From Caproiciproducens sp. MSJ-32 (GTDB lineage Bacteria > Bacillota > Clostridia > Clostridiales > Clostridiaceae), in NCBI RefSeq assembly GCF_018918055.1, contig NZ_JAHLPS010000028.1, positions 1-39,823 on the forward strand: DNA of 39,823 nt, read 5' to 3'. The notes under the pieces were generated by a model. The model saw only the letters and a program-made list of their open reading frames with translations. It ran no database searches and was not told where the DNA came from. Of this stretch, positions 16,361 through 25,442 are shown piece after piece. The first letter of the stretch is position 1. Each line of letters begins with the position of its first letter. Both the position numbers and the translations under genes were made by a program.

Positions 16361-16394
16361 ACTTCTAAAATCTAATTAATTAGACTTTAGAAGT
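16361..16394 (-). terminator. terminator after the tRNA Leu-Gly unit
   Basis: Hairpin ACTTCTAAA..TCTAATT / AATTAGA..TTTAGAAGT with six Ts following on the minus strand, just past tRNA-Gly. Confidence 0.82.
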
Positions 16395-16402
16395 CTTTAT
16401 TT

Positions 16403-16477
16403 TGGAGCGAAAGACGGGACTCGAACCCGCAACGTTCACCTTGGCAAGGTGACGCTCTACCATTGAGCCACTTCCGC
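16403..16477 (-). tRNA. tRNA-Gly (GCC)
   Basis: 75-base minus-strand cloverleaf: acceptor GCGGAAG / CTTTCGC (one G-U pair), anticodon stem TCACC / GGTGA with loop TTGCCAA (anticodon GCC), T-loop GTTCGAG and encoded CCA. Confidence 0.97.
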
Positions 16478-16494
16478 ATACTTTATTTAAAAGC

Positions 16495-16578
16495 TGGTGC
16501 AGATGAAGGGAGTCGAACCCCCACGCCAAAGGCGCTAGATCCTAAGTCTAGTGCGTCTGCCAATTCCGCCACATCTGC
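16495..16578 (-). tRNA. tRNA-Leu (TAG)
   Basis: 84-base class II tRNA with a long variable arm (GCGCCTTTGGCGT). Acceptor GCAGATG / CATCTGC, anticodon stem CTAGA / TCTAG with loop CTTAGGA (anticodon TAG), T-loop GTTCGAC and encoded CCA. First gene of a Leu-Gly pair. Confidence 0.97.
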
Positions 16579-16594
16579 ATCTCTTACATTTAAT

Positions 16595-16623
16595 ATTATA
16601 TATAAGCTTTTAAAATTTTTCAA
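16595..16623 (-). promoter_or_regulatory. promoter of the tRNA Leu-Gly unit
   Basis: Minus-strand TTGAAA (16623-16618), 17-base spacer and TATAAT (16600-16595). Confidence 0.75.
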
Positions 16624-16682
16624 TATTTTTATTATGACATTTTTCGTATTTTTAGTAAATTATTTTATTTTGTTTTGTTTTA

Positions 16683-16711
16683 TTGACATTAAAGTTTTTT
16701 ATATTTATAAT
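16683..16711 (+). promoter_or_regulatory. promoter of the thrS T-box leader
   Basis: TTGACA at 16683-16688, 17-base spacer, TATAAT at 16706-16711; the leader starts about 35 bases later. Confidence 0.82.
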
Positions 16712-16745
16712 TAAGAATAACATATTAGTAGAATACATTAAAACT

Positions 16746-16976
16746 ATGACGAGGACAGTAGACTATTAATCATTTTTCAGAGAGAGATACATTTGCTGAA
16801 AGTATCTTATTTGATTTTAGTTGAAAACCACCTCTGAGTGACTCTAATAAAGTCCGTTTATATCACGTTACGATATCTTAAGCGGCCTATTTTTAGGCAA
16901 TTAAGGGTGGAACCGCGGGAAGTTTGAATTTACTACTCTCGTCCCTTTCTATTTATAGAAAGAGACGGGAGTTTTT
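16746..16976 (+). promoter_or_regulatory. T-box riboswitch of thrS (specifier ACC)
   Basis: Classic T-box leader. The T-box sequence AGGGTGGAACCGCG is at 16904-16917, followed by the terminator stem ACTCTCGTCCCTTTCTA / TAGAAAGAGACGGGAGT and TTTTTT ending at 16976. The apical stem I sequences (GAGAGAGATACATTTGCTGAAAG region) are upstream. In the specifier loop the pattern GAAA-ACC-ACCTCTGAG puts the Thr codon ACC at 16827-16829. Uncharged tRNA-Thr should stabilise the antiterminator and switch on thrS. Confidence 0.96.
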
Positions 16977-17073
16977 TATTTTATTGAAATAAATATTTCT
17001 ACTAAAATAGTTTAACTTATAAGTATCTAGAAACTTACAATCTAAATAGAATTAATTAGAAAGGAAGATAAAT

Positions 17074-19011
17074 ATGATTAAGATCACTTTAAAAGATGGA
17101 TCAGTAAAAGAATTTGAATCAAGTATTTCTGTATTTGATATTGCTAAATCTATAAGTGAAGGTTTAGCAAGAAATGCTTGTTGTGGAATAGTTAATGGAG
17201 AAGTAGTTGACTTACGTTTTGTTGTTGAAAAAGATAGCGAAGTTGCTATATGTACTTTTGATTCTCAAGAAGGAAAAGATGCATTAAGACATAGTGTGTC
17301 TCATGTTTTAGCTTATGCTGTAAAAAGATTATACCCTGAAGCAAAACTAGCAATAGGACCAGCAATAAATGATGGCTTCTACTATGATTTTGACATAGAA
17401 CCAGCTTTCAACTCTACTCATCTTGAAAAAATAGAAGATGAAATGAGAAAAATAATAAAAGAAAATCCTTCAATTGAAAGATTTGAATTACCAAGAGCTG
17501 AAGCTATAAAACTTATGGAGGATGCTAATGAACCTTACAAGGTTGAATTAATAAATGATTTAGCAGAAGATGCTGTTATATCCTTCTATAAAATGGGTGA
17601 CTTTACTGACCTATGTGCTGGGCCTCATTTAATGTCATTAAAACCAGTAAAAGCTATTAAACTTCTTAGAGCTGCTGGTGCTTACTGGAGAGGCGATGAA
17701 AAGAACAAAATGCTTTCAAGAATCTATGGTACTGCTTTCTTAAAGAAATCAGACTTAGATGCTCACTTACAAGCTTTAGAGGAAGCAAAACTAAGAGATC
17801 ATAATAAACTTGGTAGAGAACTTAAATTATTTACTACTGATGAAAAAATCGGTCAAGGACTTCCTTTATTAATGCCAAAGGGAGCTAAAATAATTCAGCT
17901 TTTACAAAGATGGGTTGAAGACGAAGAAGAAAAAAGAGGATATTTATTAACTAAAACCCCACTTATGGCTAAGAACGATTTATATAAAGTATCTGGCCAC
18001 TGGGATCACTATAAAGATGGAATGTTCGTATTAGGAGATGAAGAAAAAGATGACGAAGTAGTTGCTCTTAGACCTATGACATGTCCATTCCAATATACTA
18101 TTTATAACTCAGAACAACACAGTTATAGAGAATTACCTTTAAGATATGCTGAAACTTCTACTCTTTTCAGGAATGAAGCTTCAGGAGAAATGCATGGTTT
18201 AATAAGAGTTAGACAATTTACTTTAGCAGATGGTCATATTGTTTGTACACCTGAACAAGTAGAAGAGGAATTCAAGGGTTGTGTTGAATTAATTGATCAT
18301 ATTATGACAACTTTAGGAATTGCAAATGATATAACTTATAGATTCTCTAAGTGGGATCCAAACAATACTGAAAAGTATATTAACAATCCAGAAGCTTGGG
18401 AAAAAACTCAAAATACAATGAGAGAAATATTAAACCACTTAGGAATTAATTATGTTGAAGCTGAAGGTGAAGCTGCTTTCTATGGGCCAAAACTTGATAT
18501 TCAATTTAAAAATGTTCATGGAAAAGAAGATACTATCATAACTATCCAAATTGACTTTGCCTTAGCCGAAAGATTTGATATGACTTATGTTGACAAAGAT
18601 GGTAACAAGAAGCGTCCATTTATAATCCATAGATCATCAATTGGATGTTATGAAAGAACTTTAGCTATGTTAATTGAAAAGTATAATGGTTCATTCCCAA
18701 CATGGCTTTCTCCTACTCAAGCTATAGTTCTACCTATTTCTGATAAATATAATGACTATGCAGAAGCTATAGTTAAAGAATTTAGAAATGCTGGTATAAG
18801 AATTACTGGGGACTATAGAGCTGAAAAAATAGGATATAAAATAAGAGAAGCTAGATTAGAAAGAATTCCTTATATCCTAGTTGTTGGTGAAAAAGAAGCT
18901 GCTAGCAATTCAGTTGCTGTAAGAAGCAGAAAGAATGGTGAAGAAGGAGCAGTTGATGTAACTGAACTTAAAAATAGGATTATTTTAGAAATTGCTAATA
19001 AAGAAATGTAG
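17074..19011 (+). CDS. thrS: Threonyl-tRNA synthetase
   Basis: 645 residues, full length. Charges tRNA-Thr with threonine. Domain order is standard: TGS domain (1-60), editing/SAD domain with HSVSH (His73, His77) and DLCAGPH, class II catalytic core (about 245-535) with RPMTCP (Cys337, a zinc ligand), the motif 2 region TSTLFRNEASGEMHGLIRVRQF and motif 3 (HRSSIGCYERTLAMLIE), then the anticodon-binding domain from about 540. Start ATG with AAAGGAAG upstream. The gene is governed by the T-box just upstream and closed by a perfect terminator, so it is a single-gene unit. Confidence 0.99.
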   Translation: MIKITLKDGSVKEFESSISVFDIAKSISEGLARNACCGIVNGEVVDLRFVVEKDSEVAICTFDSQEGKDALRHSVSHVLAYAVKRLYPEAKLAIGPAINDGFYYDFDIEPAFNSTHLEKIEDEMRKIIKENPSIERFELPRAEAIKLMEDANEPYKVELINDLAEDAVISFYKMGDFTDLCAGPHLMSLKPVKAIKLLRAAGAYWRGDEKNKMLSRIYGTAFLKKSDLDAHLQALEEAKLRDHNKLGRELKLFTTDEKIGQGLPLLMPKGAKIIQLLQRWVEDEEEKRGYLLTKTPLMAKNDLYKVSGHWDHYKDGMFVLGDEEKDDEVVALRPMTCPFQYTIYNSEQHSYRELPLRYAETSTLFRNEASGEMHGLIRVRQFTLADGHIVCTPEQVEEEFKGCVELIDHIMTTLGIANDITYRFSKWDPNNTEKYINNPEAWEKTQNTMREILNHLGINYVEAEGEAAFYGPKLDIQFKNVHGKEDTIITIQIDFALAERFDMTYVDKDGNKKRPFIIHRSSIGCYERTLAMLIEKYNGSFPTWLSPTQAIVLPISDKYNDYAEAIVKEFRNAGIRITGDYRAEKIGYKIREARLERIPYILVVGEKEAASNSVAVRSRKNGEEGAVDVTELKNRIILEIANKEM

Positions 19012-19016
19012 AAATT

Positions 19017-19045
19017 AAAGGATTTGCTTAAGCAAATCCTTTTCT
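19017..19045 (+). terminator. terminator after thrS
   Basis: Perfect hairpin AAAGGATTTGC-TTAA-GCAAATCCTTTT. Confidence 0.88.
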
Positions 19046-19089
19046 ATTTATTATACTTCTATTCATTCTTCTTATACATTTCTCATTAA

Positions 19090-19269
19090 TTAAACTTCCT
19101 TAAGAAGTTTGGCAAGCTTGTTTTGAAGAAGCCATACCTTTTTTTGCTTTCTATTATTAGCAACCATTTTATTTTTATTATTAACACTAGCTTCTAAATC
19201 CCTAGTAACCTTTTCTTCATATATTTTTAAGGCTTCATTTAATATTTCTAATTCTTCCTTATTAAACAA
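19090..19269 (-). CDS. Small charged helical protein of 59 residues, unknown
   Basis: A clean small reading frame on the minus strand. It starts with TTG at 19269, preceded by GGGAGGG at about five bases, a strong ribosome binding site, and ends TAA at 19090. The product is acidic at first (FNKEELEILNEALKIYEEKV) and basic later (NNRKQKKVWLLQNKLAKLLKEV), with no membrane segment; it is predicted by eye to be almost wholly helical. I do not recognise the family. It is convergent with thrS and 109 bases from metY. Codon use and the start site argue for a real gene. Confidence 0.65.
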   Translation of the reverse strand: MFNKEELEILNEALKIYEEKVTRDLEASVNNKNKMVANNRKQKKVWLLQNKLAKLLKEV

Positions 19270-19378
19270 GTTAACCCTCCCTTATAAAAAGTGCTAAGCA
19301 CTTATAATTCAATTTTGCTGCAAATTATTATAACAAAGAGGGTTGAAATTATCAATATAGATTTATATTCCTATAATC

Positions 19379-20656
19379 TTAAACTGCTTCTAAAGCTTGC
19401 TCTACATCCTTAATTATATCTTCAATGTCTTCAATTCCTATTGATATTCTTAATAAGTCTGTTGTTACACCAGCTCCTTCTAATTCCTTTTCTGAAAGCT
19501 GACTATGAGTTGTTGTTGCAGGATGTAATATACAACTTCTTGTATCTCCTAAGGTAACTGCTAGGGAAATTAATTTTAATGCCCTTTGAAATCTCTTAGT
19601 TCCCTCTATATCAGTATCTAATCCAAAGGTAAGAAGACCGCTTCCCCCGCCATTTAAATATTTTTTAGCTTTTTCATATTCCTTACTTGTTTCTAAATAT
19701 GGATAGTTAACCCACTTAACTTTTGGATGTTTTTCTAGCCACTTTGCCAAGGATAAAGCATTTTGTGAATGTCTTTCTATTCTTAAATGAAGAGTTTCTA
19801 ATCCTAAATTTGTTATATACGCATTAAATGGACTTAAACATGCTCCAAAATCTCTTGCTATAGTCACTCTAAGCTTAGTAATATAGGCAGCTTCTTTAAA
19901 TGCCTCTGTATAAACTAATCCATGATAACTTGGATCTGGTGTTGTAAAATCTTCAAACTTTCCATTACTCCAGTCAAAATTTCCTCCATCTACAACTATT
20001 CCCCCAATACTTTGAGCATGTCCATCAGCATATTTTGTTGTTGAATGTATAACAATATTAGCCCCATGTTCAAAGGGATTACAAAGATATGGAGAAGCTA
20101 CTGTATTATCAACTATAAATGGTACCTTAAGAATTTTTGCAGTTTCTGCAAATTTTTCAAAGTCTAAAATATTTAATTCTGGATTACCGATGGTTTCTCC
20201 ATATATAGCTTTAGTATTTTCCTTGGCTGCTGATAATATCTCTTCTTTAGAAGCCTCTGGACTCACAAAGGACACTTCAATTCCTAAGTTCTTTAAATGA
20301 ACTTTAAATAAATTCACTGTTCCACCATATAAACTTGAAGATGCTATAATATGATCTCCTGATTTACATATATTAATTATTGAATAAAGAATAGCTGCCT
20401 GCCCTGATGATGTGGCAACTGCCCCAATGCCACCTTGTAATTGGGCAAACCTTTCTTCAAATCCTGCAACTGTTGGGTTAGAAATTCTACTATATAAATG
20501 TCCCACAGCTTGCAAACTAAATAAATCCTCTAAATTACTAGGATCATCAAACTTATATGTTACACTTTGATAAATTGGTAACACCCTTGGTTCCCCTGCC
20601 TTTGGGCTATACCCTCCTTGAACACATATTGTTCCCTTTTTAAAATTGTTACTCAT
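19379..20656 (-). CDS. metY: O-acetylhomoserine aminocarboxypropyltransferase (sulfhydrylase)
   Basis: 425 residues, PLP-dependent Cys/Met metabolism family. Converts O-acetylhomoserine and sulfide to homocysteine in the cytoplasm. Seen: ICVQGGYSP start typical of MetY, YSRISNPTVAGFEERFAQLQGG, the SSGQAAILYSI phosphate-binding turn, and HSTTKYADGHAQSIGG carrying the PLP lysine. The length of about 425 with insertions separates MetY from the shorter cystathionine synthases and lyases. Start ATG with AAAGGAGG. An S-box lies just upstream, so the gene belongs to the methionine regulon together with the transporter at 12988. The homoserine-dehydrogenase-like gene nearby could feed the pathway. 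Confidence 0.96.
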   Translation of the reverse strand: MSNNFKKGTICVQGGYSPKAGEPRVLPIYQSVTYKFDDPSNLEDLFSLQAVGHLYSRISNPTVAGFEERFAQLQGGIGAVATSSGQAAILYSIINICKSGDHIIASSSLYGGTVNLFKVHLKNLGIEVSFVSPEASKEEILSAAKENTKAIYGETIGNPELNILDFEKFAETAKILKVPFIVDNTVASPYLCNPFEHGANIVIHSTTKYADGHAQSIGGIVVDGGNFDWSNGKFEDFTTPDPSYHGLVYTEAFKEAAYITKLRVTIARDFGACLSPFNAYITNLGLETLHLRIERHSQNALSLAKWLEKHPKVKWVNYPYLETSKEYEKAKKYLNGGGSGLLTFGLDTDIEGTKRFQRALKLISLAVTLGDTRSCILHPATTTHSQLSEKELEGAGVTTDLLRISIGIEDIEDIIKDVEQALEAV

Positions 20657-20699
20657 TTTAATGCCTCCTTTTTATATACTCATTGCTAAATTTATAAAT

Positions 20700-20731
20700 A
20701 AAAAAGGTTGCTTCTTAATAAGAAACAACCT
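20700..20731 (-). terminator. regulated terminator of the metY S-box
   Basis: Minus-strand stem AGGTTGTTTCTT / AAGAAGCAACCT (one mismatch) followed by TTTTTT, between the aptamer and metY. Confidence 0.88.
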
Positions 20732-20765
20732 ATAAATAACAAAATCACTGTATAAAACTAATATA

Positions 20766-20870
20766 CTTTATCTTTCAGATCTAATAATCTGCTGGATTTA
20801 GCACCACACTAAAGCTGTTAGTAGGTTGCCAGGTTTCACAGGGCCAGTCCCTCCACCATTCTTAATAAAG
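20766..20870 (-). promoter_or_regulatory. SAM-I (S-box) riboswitch of metY
   Basis: Minus strand: CTTTAT (P1), AAGAATGGTGGAGGGACTGG, CCCTGTGAAACC, GGCAACC, GGTGCTAAATCC, and closing ATAAAG at 20771-20766. The conserved S-box blocks are intact and a terminator follows. Confidence 0.96.
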
Positions 20871-20946
20871 CCTTCTTTCTATTTAATTATTTATTTTATA
20901 TAATATACTAAAACTTCTAAATGTGCAATAATATTTTTATACTTTT

Positions 20947-21525
20947 TTATATTCTACTTATAACTTCCTTATCTGTTATTATAAGATCCATCTTTATATC
21001 ATGTTCTTCACTTTCTATTTTATCTATAATTTGAAAATCATAGGCTAATACAACTTTATTATTTTTATATGCAATATCCTCTAAGTATCTATCATAATAT
21101 CCTCCACCATAGCCTATTCTATTAAATTCTCTATCAAAAACTGTTCCTGGAACAATTATTAAATCAATATCTTCTTTTTTTACAACAATACTATCATCAA
21201 TTGGTTCGAGGATACCCATATAATTTTCCTTTAATTCTCTAAGACTATCAATAAATATTGCATGCATTGTTTTTGTTTCTCTATAAGTTTTGGGAACTGC
21301 TATATTTTTTTTATCTTTAAAAGCTCTTTTAATAAGCTTTATTGTATTTATTTCATCTCCAAAGCTTATGTAGGTAAATATATTTCTTGCATTCTTATAT
21401 AAATTAGTTTCAAATAGTTTTTCTAAAATAATATTGTCTTTAAGTTCTTTTTCTTCTGCTTTCATTTTTGATCTTTTCATTAGCACTTCTTTTCTAATAT
21501 TTCTTTTGTATTCCTTTGTGTTCAT
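20947..21525 (-). CDS. 5-formyltetrahydrofolate cyclo-ligase (MTHFS)
   Basis: 192 residues. Converts 5-formyl-THF to 5,10-methenyl-THF with ATP, recovering folate for one-carbon metabolism. The N-terminal basic helix KRNIRKEVLMKRSKM carries substrate- and nucleotide-binding residues. The family motif VPGTVFDREFNRIGYGGGYYDRYL (about 127-150) contains the phosphate loop. Length is typical. Start ATG with GAGGAAGGG upstream. It begins four bases after the XRE-type regulator gene on the same strand, so the two are co-transcribed. Confidence 0.95.
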   Translation of the reverse strand: MNTKEYKRNIRKEVLMKRSKMKAEEKELKDNIILEKLFETNLYKNARNIFTYISFGDEINTIKLIKRAFKDKKNIAVPKTYRETKTMHAIFIDSLRELKENYMGILEPIDDSIVVKKEDIDLIIVPGTVFDREFNRIGYGGGYYDRYLEDIAYKNNKVVLAYDFQIIDKIESEEHDIKMDLIITDKEVISRI

Positions 21526-21529
21526 ATTT

Positions 21530-22114
21530 TTATCCCTTCCTCTTTGTTCGTAAATATAACTGAAAAATACTATCTAAAACAAATCCTAATAAGGGTCCTA
21601 TTATAATATACGAACTGTTATCTGTAATAAAATAAATAATCATACCTATAGTAGGGCCGATAAACATTAATTCACTAATGGCACCCTTATCTCCATCAAC
21701 ATCTTCTTCATCTTCTTCCTCAGCTTCTACAAAATTATTATCTTCTTTACTATCTAGCCTAAACATATTTATAATTTTTTTATAGAATTTTTCTTTTTCA
21801 TGACCTTCTTCATAAGTATTATTTATAGTATCTTCTTTTCTTTGATATTCTTTATCTTCTTGACTATCATTCTTTTTTTCTTCTGTTTTTTTATCTTCTA
21901 TATTTCTCTTAAGTTCTATATTATCTTTAACAAGTTCATCTACTGTAACGCTAAATATATCTGATAAAATAATAATCTTGTCTAACTCAGGAAAGCTTTG
22001 TCCTGATTCCCACTTTGAAACAGCTTGTCTTGATACATTTAACTTCTCAGCAAGGCCTTCTTGAGAAAGCCTTTTTTCTTTTCTTAATATCTGCAGCTTT
22101 TCTGAAAAATTCAT
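21530..22114 (-). CDS. XRE-family regulator with a membrane-bound C-terminus
   Basis: 194 residues from ATG at 22114, chosen because GAGGTG sits at proper spacing; a GTG three codons earlier overlaps that site. The N-terminal helix-turn-helix (residues 3-58: FSEKLQILRKEKRLSQEGLAEKLNVSRQAVSKWESGQSFPELDKI) is a standard Cro/C1 domain. A long acidic and lysine-rich linker (about 65-140) with no fold follows. Two short hydrophobic segments at the end (LMFIGPTIGMIIYFI and YIIIGPLLGFVLDSIF) suggest a membrane hairpin. This layout is common in Firmicutes. Target genes are unknown; it is co-transcribed with the MTHFS gene. Confidence 0.88.
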   Translation of the reverse strand: MNFSEKLQILRKEKRLSQEGLAEKLNVSRQAVSKWESGQSFPELDKIIILSDIFSVTVDELVKDNIELKRNIEDKKTEEKKNDSQEDKEYQRKEDTINNTYEEGHEKEKFYKKIINMFRLDSKEDNNFVEAEEEDEEDVDGDKGAISELMFIGPTIGMIIYFITDNSSYIIIGPLLGFVLDSIFQLYLRTKRKG

Positions 22115-22235
22115 ATTTATCACCTCAAGTATATTCTAAAAGATATATAAAAAATTAAAACCAACCAGCACTTGCAATTTGTCAACTGGCAGTTGCATCC
22201 TTGTAAACACTAGGATGATGCACTTGAAGCTGCTG

Positions 22236-22364
22236 CTATATATTTAATAACTTATTTATTTTTAAATCAATGTCACCTTCTGTTAAAGTTAGCACATGGC
22301 TTACTGATTGTACTGAATTACTTGATATAAAATGCTTTTTTAATTTTTTATAGGCATATTCCAT
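22236..22364 (-). other. possible gene remnant, 42-codon frame without ribosome site
   Basis: In the 345-base gap between hom and the XRE gene a 42-codon frame (MEYAYKKLKKHFISSN...) runs from an ATG to TAG but has no ribosome binding site and an in-frame stop just upstream. It could be the tail of a lost gene. The gap also has a small inverted repeat TGCATCCT / AGGATGATGCA near 22193-22221. Confidence 0.25.
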
Positions 22365-22459
22365 AATGAAAGTTTAGTTGACTCTGCAAGTTTTGCCACT
22401 CCCTTAAAATATGAAAAAATACCTGTATTTTTATTAATAAAATAGTATTGATAAATTTA

Positions 22460-23470
22460 TTATCTAATAATACCCATATTTACAATATCTCTTAATACTG
22501 AAGCAGCTGCATTTCTTGTTCCAGAAGCTCCTCCAGCTATTAGTATTTCTCCTAAGGTATCTGTATAATAACATATTCCTTTATCTTTACCATCTATAAA
22601 ATATAATTTATGATTTTTATCTATAAATTCTAATTTAACCTTAGCTTCTATCTTATTATTTTTCTTAATTATTGTCCCTATTAATTTAGGCCTATTTCCT
22701 TTTAATTTTTCTTCTAGTATCCTTTCTCTAGTAATCTTAGTTATTCCTTCTATTTCTATATCTTCTAAAGTTAAATTTGTATCTAATAAAGCATTTGAGA
22801 TTATTAACATTTTTGAAGCTGTATCATAGCCTTCAACATCATAACTATAATTTTTCTCTGCTATTTTTTCTTCTATTGCTTTCTCTAAAGCTATTTTATA
22901 ATTTAAATTATTTTCATACATTTCTGTAAGAATATAATTGCTTGTTCCATTTAAAATTCCTTCAATTTTTAATACTTCTGCTCCTGCAATGTCATATGTC
23001 CCAGCATTTAAAGTTGGCAAAGCTCCGCCTGTTGTACATCCAATTAAAAGTTTTACATTATTTTTATAAGCTATTTCCTTCAATTCCTTATATTTTAAAA
23101 CAATAGGGCCTTTATTTCCTGTAACTATATTTATTTTATTTTCTAAAGCTTTTTTTATATGACTTAGACCAGGCTCTCCATTTTCTAAATTTGTATTGGT
23201 TAGCTCAACCAAGGTATCTACATCTTTATTTTTAATTATAGTTTCAATATTGATACCTTCTCTAAATTTACTATGATAATTAAGCTTGTCACCAAGGCTT
23301 ATAATTTCTTTTAAATTTATTCCTTCCTCTACATATATTCCGCCACTGCTTCTTATTATATATTTTACTTTTATTTTAAAACCAAGCTTTTCTAAATAAT
23401 TTTCTTTATCTAATAATAAACTTATAAATTCCTTAGCAACTCCGCCATATTCTATTAACCCAATATCCAT
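22460..23470 (-). CDS. hom: Homoserine dehydrogenase-like oxidoreductase
   Basis: 336 residues. The family reduces aspartate semialdehyde to homoserine, the branch point for Thr and Met. Seen: a Rossmann N-domain, NKGPIVLKYKEL with a conserved lysine, GCTTGGALPTLNAG, the signature GILNGTSNYILTEM, and the DVEGYDTASKMLIISNALL helix. It lacks the C-terminal ACT domain, so feedback by threonine is not expected through that route. The dinucleotide loop, usually GFGxVG, reads EYGGVA, so two of three glycines are changed; cofactor use may be unusual. Start ATG with GAGGT upstream. It stands near metY and may serve methionine synthesis. Confidence 0.85.
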   Translation of the reverse strand: MDIGLIEYGGVAKEFISLLLDKENYLEKLGFKIKVKYIIRSSGGIYVEEGINLKEIISLGDKLNYHSKFREGINIETIIKNKDVDTLVELTNTNLENGEPGLSHIKKALENKINIVTGNKGPIVLKYKELKEIAYKNNVKLLIGCTTGGALPTLNAGTYDIAGAEVLKIEGILNGTSNYILTEMYENNLNYKIALEKAIEEKIAEKNYSYDVEGYDTASKMLIISNALLDTNLTLEDIEIEGITKITRERILEEKLKGNRPKLIGTIIKKNNKIEAKVKLEFIDKNHKLYFIDGKDKGICYYTDTLGEILIAGGASGTRNAAASVLRDIVNMGIIR

Positions 23471-23524
23471 TAAAATTACCTCAATCTAATTTAATTTTAT
23501 AATATTATTTTTATTATATCATAA

Positions 23525-23554
23525 TAAAAAAAGACGGATTCAAAACTTGAATCC
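23525..23554 (-). terminator. terminator after the PTS gene
   Basis: Minus-strand stem GGATTCAAG / TTTGAATCC followed by GTCTTTTTTT. Confidence 0.85.
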
Positions 23555-23570
23555 ACCTTTTATTAATATA

Positions 23571-25226
23571 CTAGTCAATTCCTAATATTCCTTTAATTTC
23601 GTTCTTGTAAGCATCTGCTTTTGCACCAAAGATCGCTTGAACTCCGTTACCAACTTCAACAACTCCTGATGCTCCTAAAGCTTTAAGTTTAGCCTTATCA
23701 ACAATTCCCTTGTCTTTAACTTCAACTCTTAATCTTGTTATGCAAGCATCAACACTTACTATATTGTCTGCTCCACCTAAAGCAGCTAATACTTCTGGAG
23801 CATTTTCCTTAATTTCATCTGATTTACCTGCTTCTTTTTTAGCATTGTAATCAGCTTTAGTATATAACTTAGTTTCAGCTTCATCTTCTTCTTTACCTGG
23901 AGTCTTTAAGTTGAACTTCTTGATTAAGAATGAGAATAAGAAGTAGTAAACTACTGCATATACTAGACCAACTAATATTAGTCTTAACCAGTTAGTTGGA
24001 ACTCCTGCTCCTGCTGGTAGTAAACCGAATAATGCGAAGTCAATAACCCCACCAGAGAATGTCATACCAATGAATACATTTAGTAAATCCATTAACATAA
24101 ATGATAAACCTGCTAGTAAGCAGTGAACTCCATATAATGCTGGTGCAACGAATAAGAATGTAAATTCAATTGGTTCAGTAATACCAGTTAAAGCTGCTGT
24201 AAATGCTGCTGATGCTAGTAATGATCCAACAACCTTTTTCTTGCTTGGTTTAGCTTGCTTGTACATTGCATATGCTGCAGCTGGTAAACCAAACATCATG
24301 AATGGGAATTTACCTGTCATAAATCTAGTTGTTCCTGAAACTATTCTTGACATTGTTTCTGCATCTGCTCCAACTAGGCTAGTCATGTTAGATAATTGAG
24401 TGAAGTATGCTGTGTTAGCTCCTGCAATTGTTTCCCATGCGCCATTTACTAATACGTCTGCATTAACGAATGAACCATACCAGAATGGTGTATAGAATAC
24501 GTGGTGTAATCCAAATGGAATTAATGCTCTTTCTATTACTCCGAATAAGAATGTTCCTGCTGGACCAGCATTTTTAACAACTTCAGAAAGTGCTGAAATA
24601 CCGTTTTGTACTACTGGCCATACGAATGCTAATATAGCTCCAACTACTGCCATTGCTAATGAAGTAACTATTGGTACAAATCTTGAACCTGCAAAGAAAC
24701 CTAAAGCTGGTGGTAATTGAATTGTATGATATTTATTGTGTAATATACCTGTTATAATACCTGTTATAATACCACCAAATACTGACATATTTAATGTGAA
24801 TATACCAACATTTGTAGTAACATAAGTAGCATAATCTCCAACGTTATCTGGAGTTACAACGCCTAATTGAGTTAATCCTAAAACAAGCATTGTAGAAATA
24901 ACTTTGTTCATTACTATGAAACCAAATACTGATGCAAGTGCTGCTGTTCCCTTATCTTTGTTAGCTAAACCTACTGCAACACCTACTGCGAATAATATTG
25001 GTAAGTTACCAAATATTATATCCCCAACGTCTTTCATTATAGTTAAAAGTGCTGTAACAAATGGAATATTAACAAAAGCCATTAATGGTTGATAAACTGC
25101 TGGTGCATTTTCTAAGCCTGCAATACCAAGTAAGGCACCACCTACTCCTAGTAAAATACCTGCGATAGGTAAAGCTGCTATTGGAAGCATGATGGCTTTA
25201 CCAATTTTTTGTAAAATTTGTAGCAT
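23571..25226 (-). CDS. PTS glucose-family (glucose/maltose type) IICB component
   Basis: 551 residues. Imports and phosphorylates a sugar at the membrane. The IIC part (about 1-420) has ten or so hydrophobic segments with the glucose-family motifs [47 protein letters not shown] and [15 protein letters not shown]. After a charged linker, the IIB domain (about 470-551) has the phospho-acceptor Cys495 in [12 protein letters not shown]. No IIA domain is fused, so IIA is supplied in trans. Start ATG with GGGAGG. The leader carries a RAT and terminator, a sign of BglG-family antitermination, so expression should follow substrate availability. Substrate is glucose, maltose or a related glucoside. 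Confidence 0.93.
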   Translation of the reverse strand: MLQILQKIGKAIMLPIAALPIAGILLGVGGALLGIAGLENAPAVYQPLMAFVNIPFVTALLTIMKDVGDIIFGNLPILFAVGVAVGLANKDKGTAALASVFGFIVMNKVISTMLVLGLTQLGVVTPDNVGDYATYVTTNVGIFTLNMSVFGGIITGIITGILHNKYHTIQLPPALGFFAGSRFVPIVTSLAMAVVGAILAFVWPVVQNGISALSEVVKNAGPAGTFLFGVIERALIPFGLHHVFYTPFWYGSFVNADVLVNGAWETIAGANTAYFTQLSNMTSLVGADAETMSRIVSGTTRFMTGKFPFMMFGLPAAAYAMYKQAKPSKKKVVGSLLASAAFTAALTGITEPIEFTFLFVAPALYGVHCLLAGLSFMLMDLLNVFIGMTFSGGVIDFALFGLLPAGAGVPTNWLRLILVGLVYAVVYYFLFSFLIKKFNLKTPGKEEDEAETKLYTKADYNAKKEAGKSDEIKENAPEVLAALGGADNIVSVDACITRLRVEVKDKGIVDKAKLKALGASGVVEVGNGVQAIFGAKADAYKNEIKGILGID

Positions 25227-25319
25227 TAATAATACCTCCCTAAAATATTTATATTAATTTTGTAGTCCGTTACTAGTTTGCTCATTTTATGATTTAGTAT
25301 GAATAATATCGTAAAAAAT

Positions 25320-25405
25320 AAAAAAAGAACTAAAACCTATAGATAGTATAGCTCGAGTACATAGTACTCTAGTACTATCTATAATTCTTTTAGTCCTTGC
25401 CTGCA
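25320..25405 (-). terminator. large conditional terminator in the PTS leader
   Basis: Minus-strand imperfect stem starting AAGGACTAAAAG, continuing TATAGATAGTA and GAGTAC, folding back through GTAC, TACTATCTATA and TTTTAGTTCTT, then a T-rich tail (TTTTTTTATTTTTT). The 5' arm overlaps the 3' part of the RAT. Confidence 0.85.
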
Positions 25406-25421
25406 TTACCAGTAACACACT
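25390..25421 (-). promoter_or_regulatory. RAT: binding site for a BglG-family antiterminator
   Basis: On the minus strand: TGTTACTG, GTAAT, GCAGGCAAG, GACTAAAA. This matches the ribonucleic antiterminator consensus (GTTACTG ... GCAGGCAA.ACCTAAA) of SacY, LicT and GlcT targets. It overlaps the terminator arm, so bound RNA cannot form the terminator. The cognate protein gene is not in the window. Confidence 0.85.
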
Positions 25422-25442
25422 ACTTATTTATTTGTTGATTTA

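Noticed and set aside
16463-16714. 83-residue plus-strand reading frame containing GSRTPTPKALDPKSSASANSATSA
   Set aside because: It is the antisense of tRNA-Leu and part of tRNA-Gly; this peptide is a well-known false gene over tRNA-Leu.
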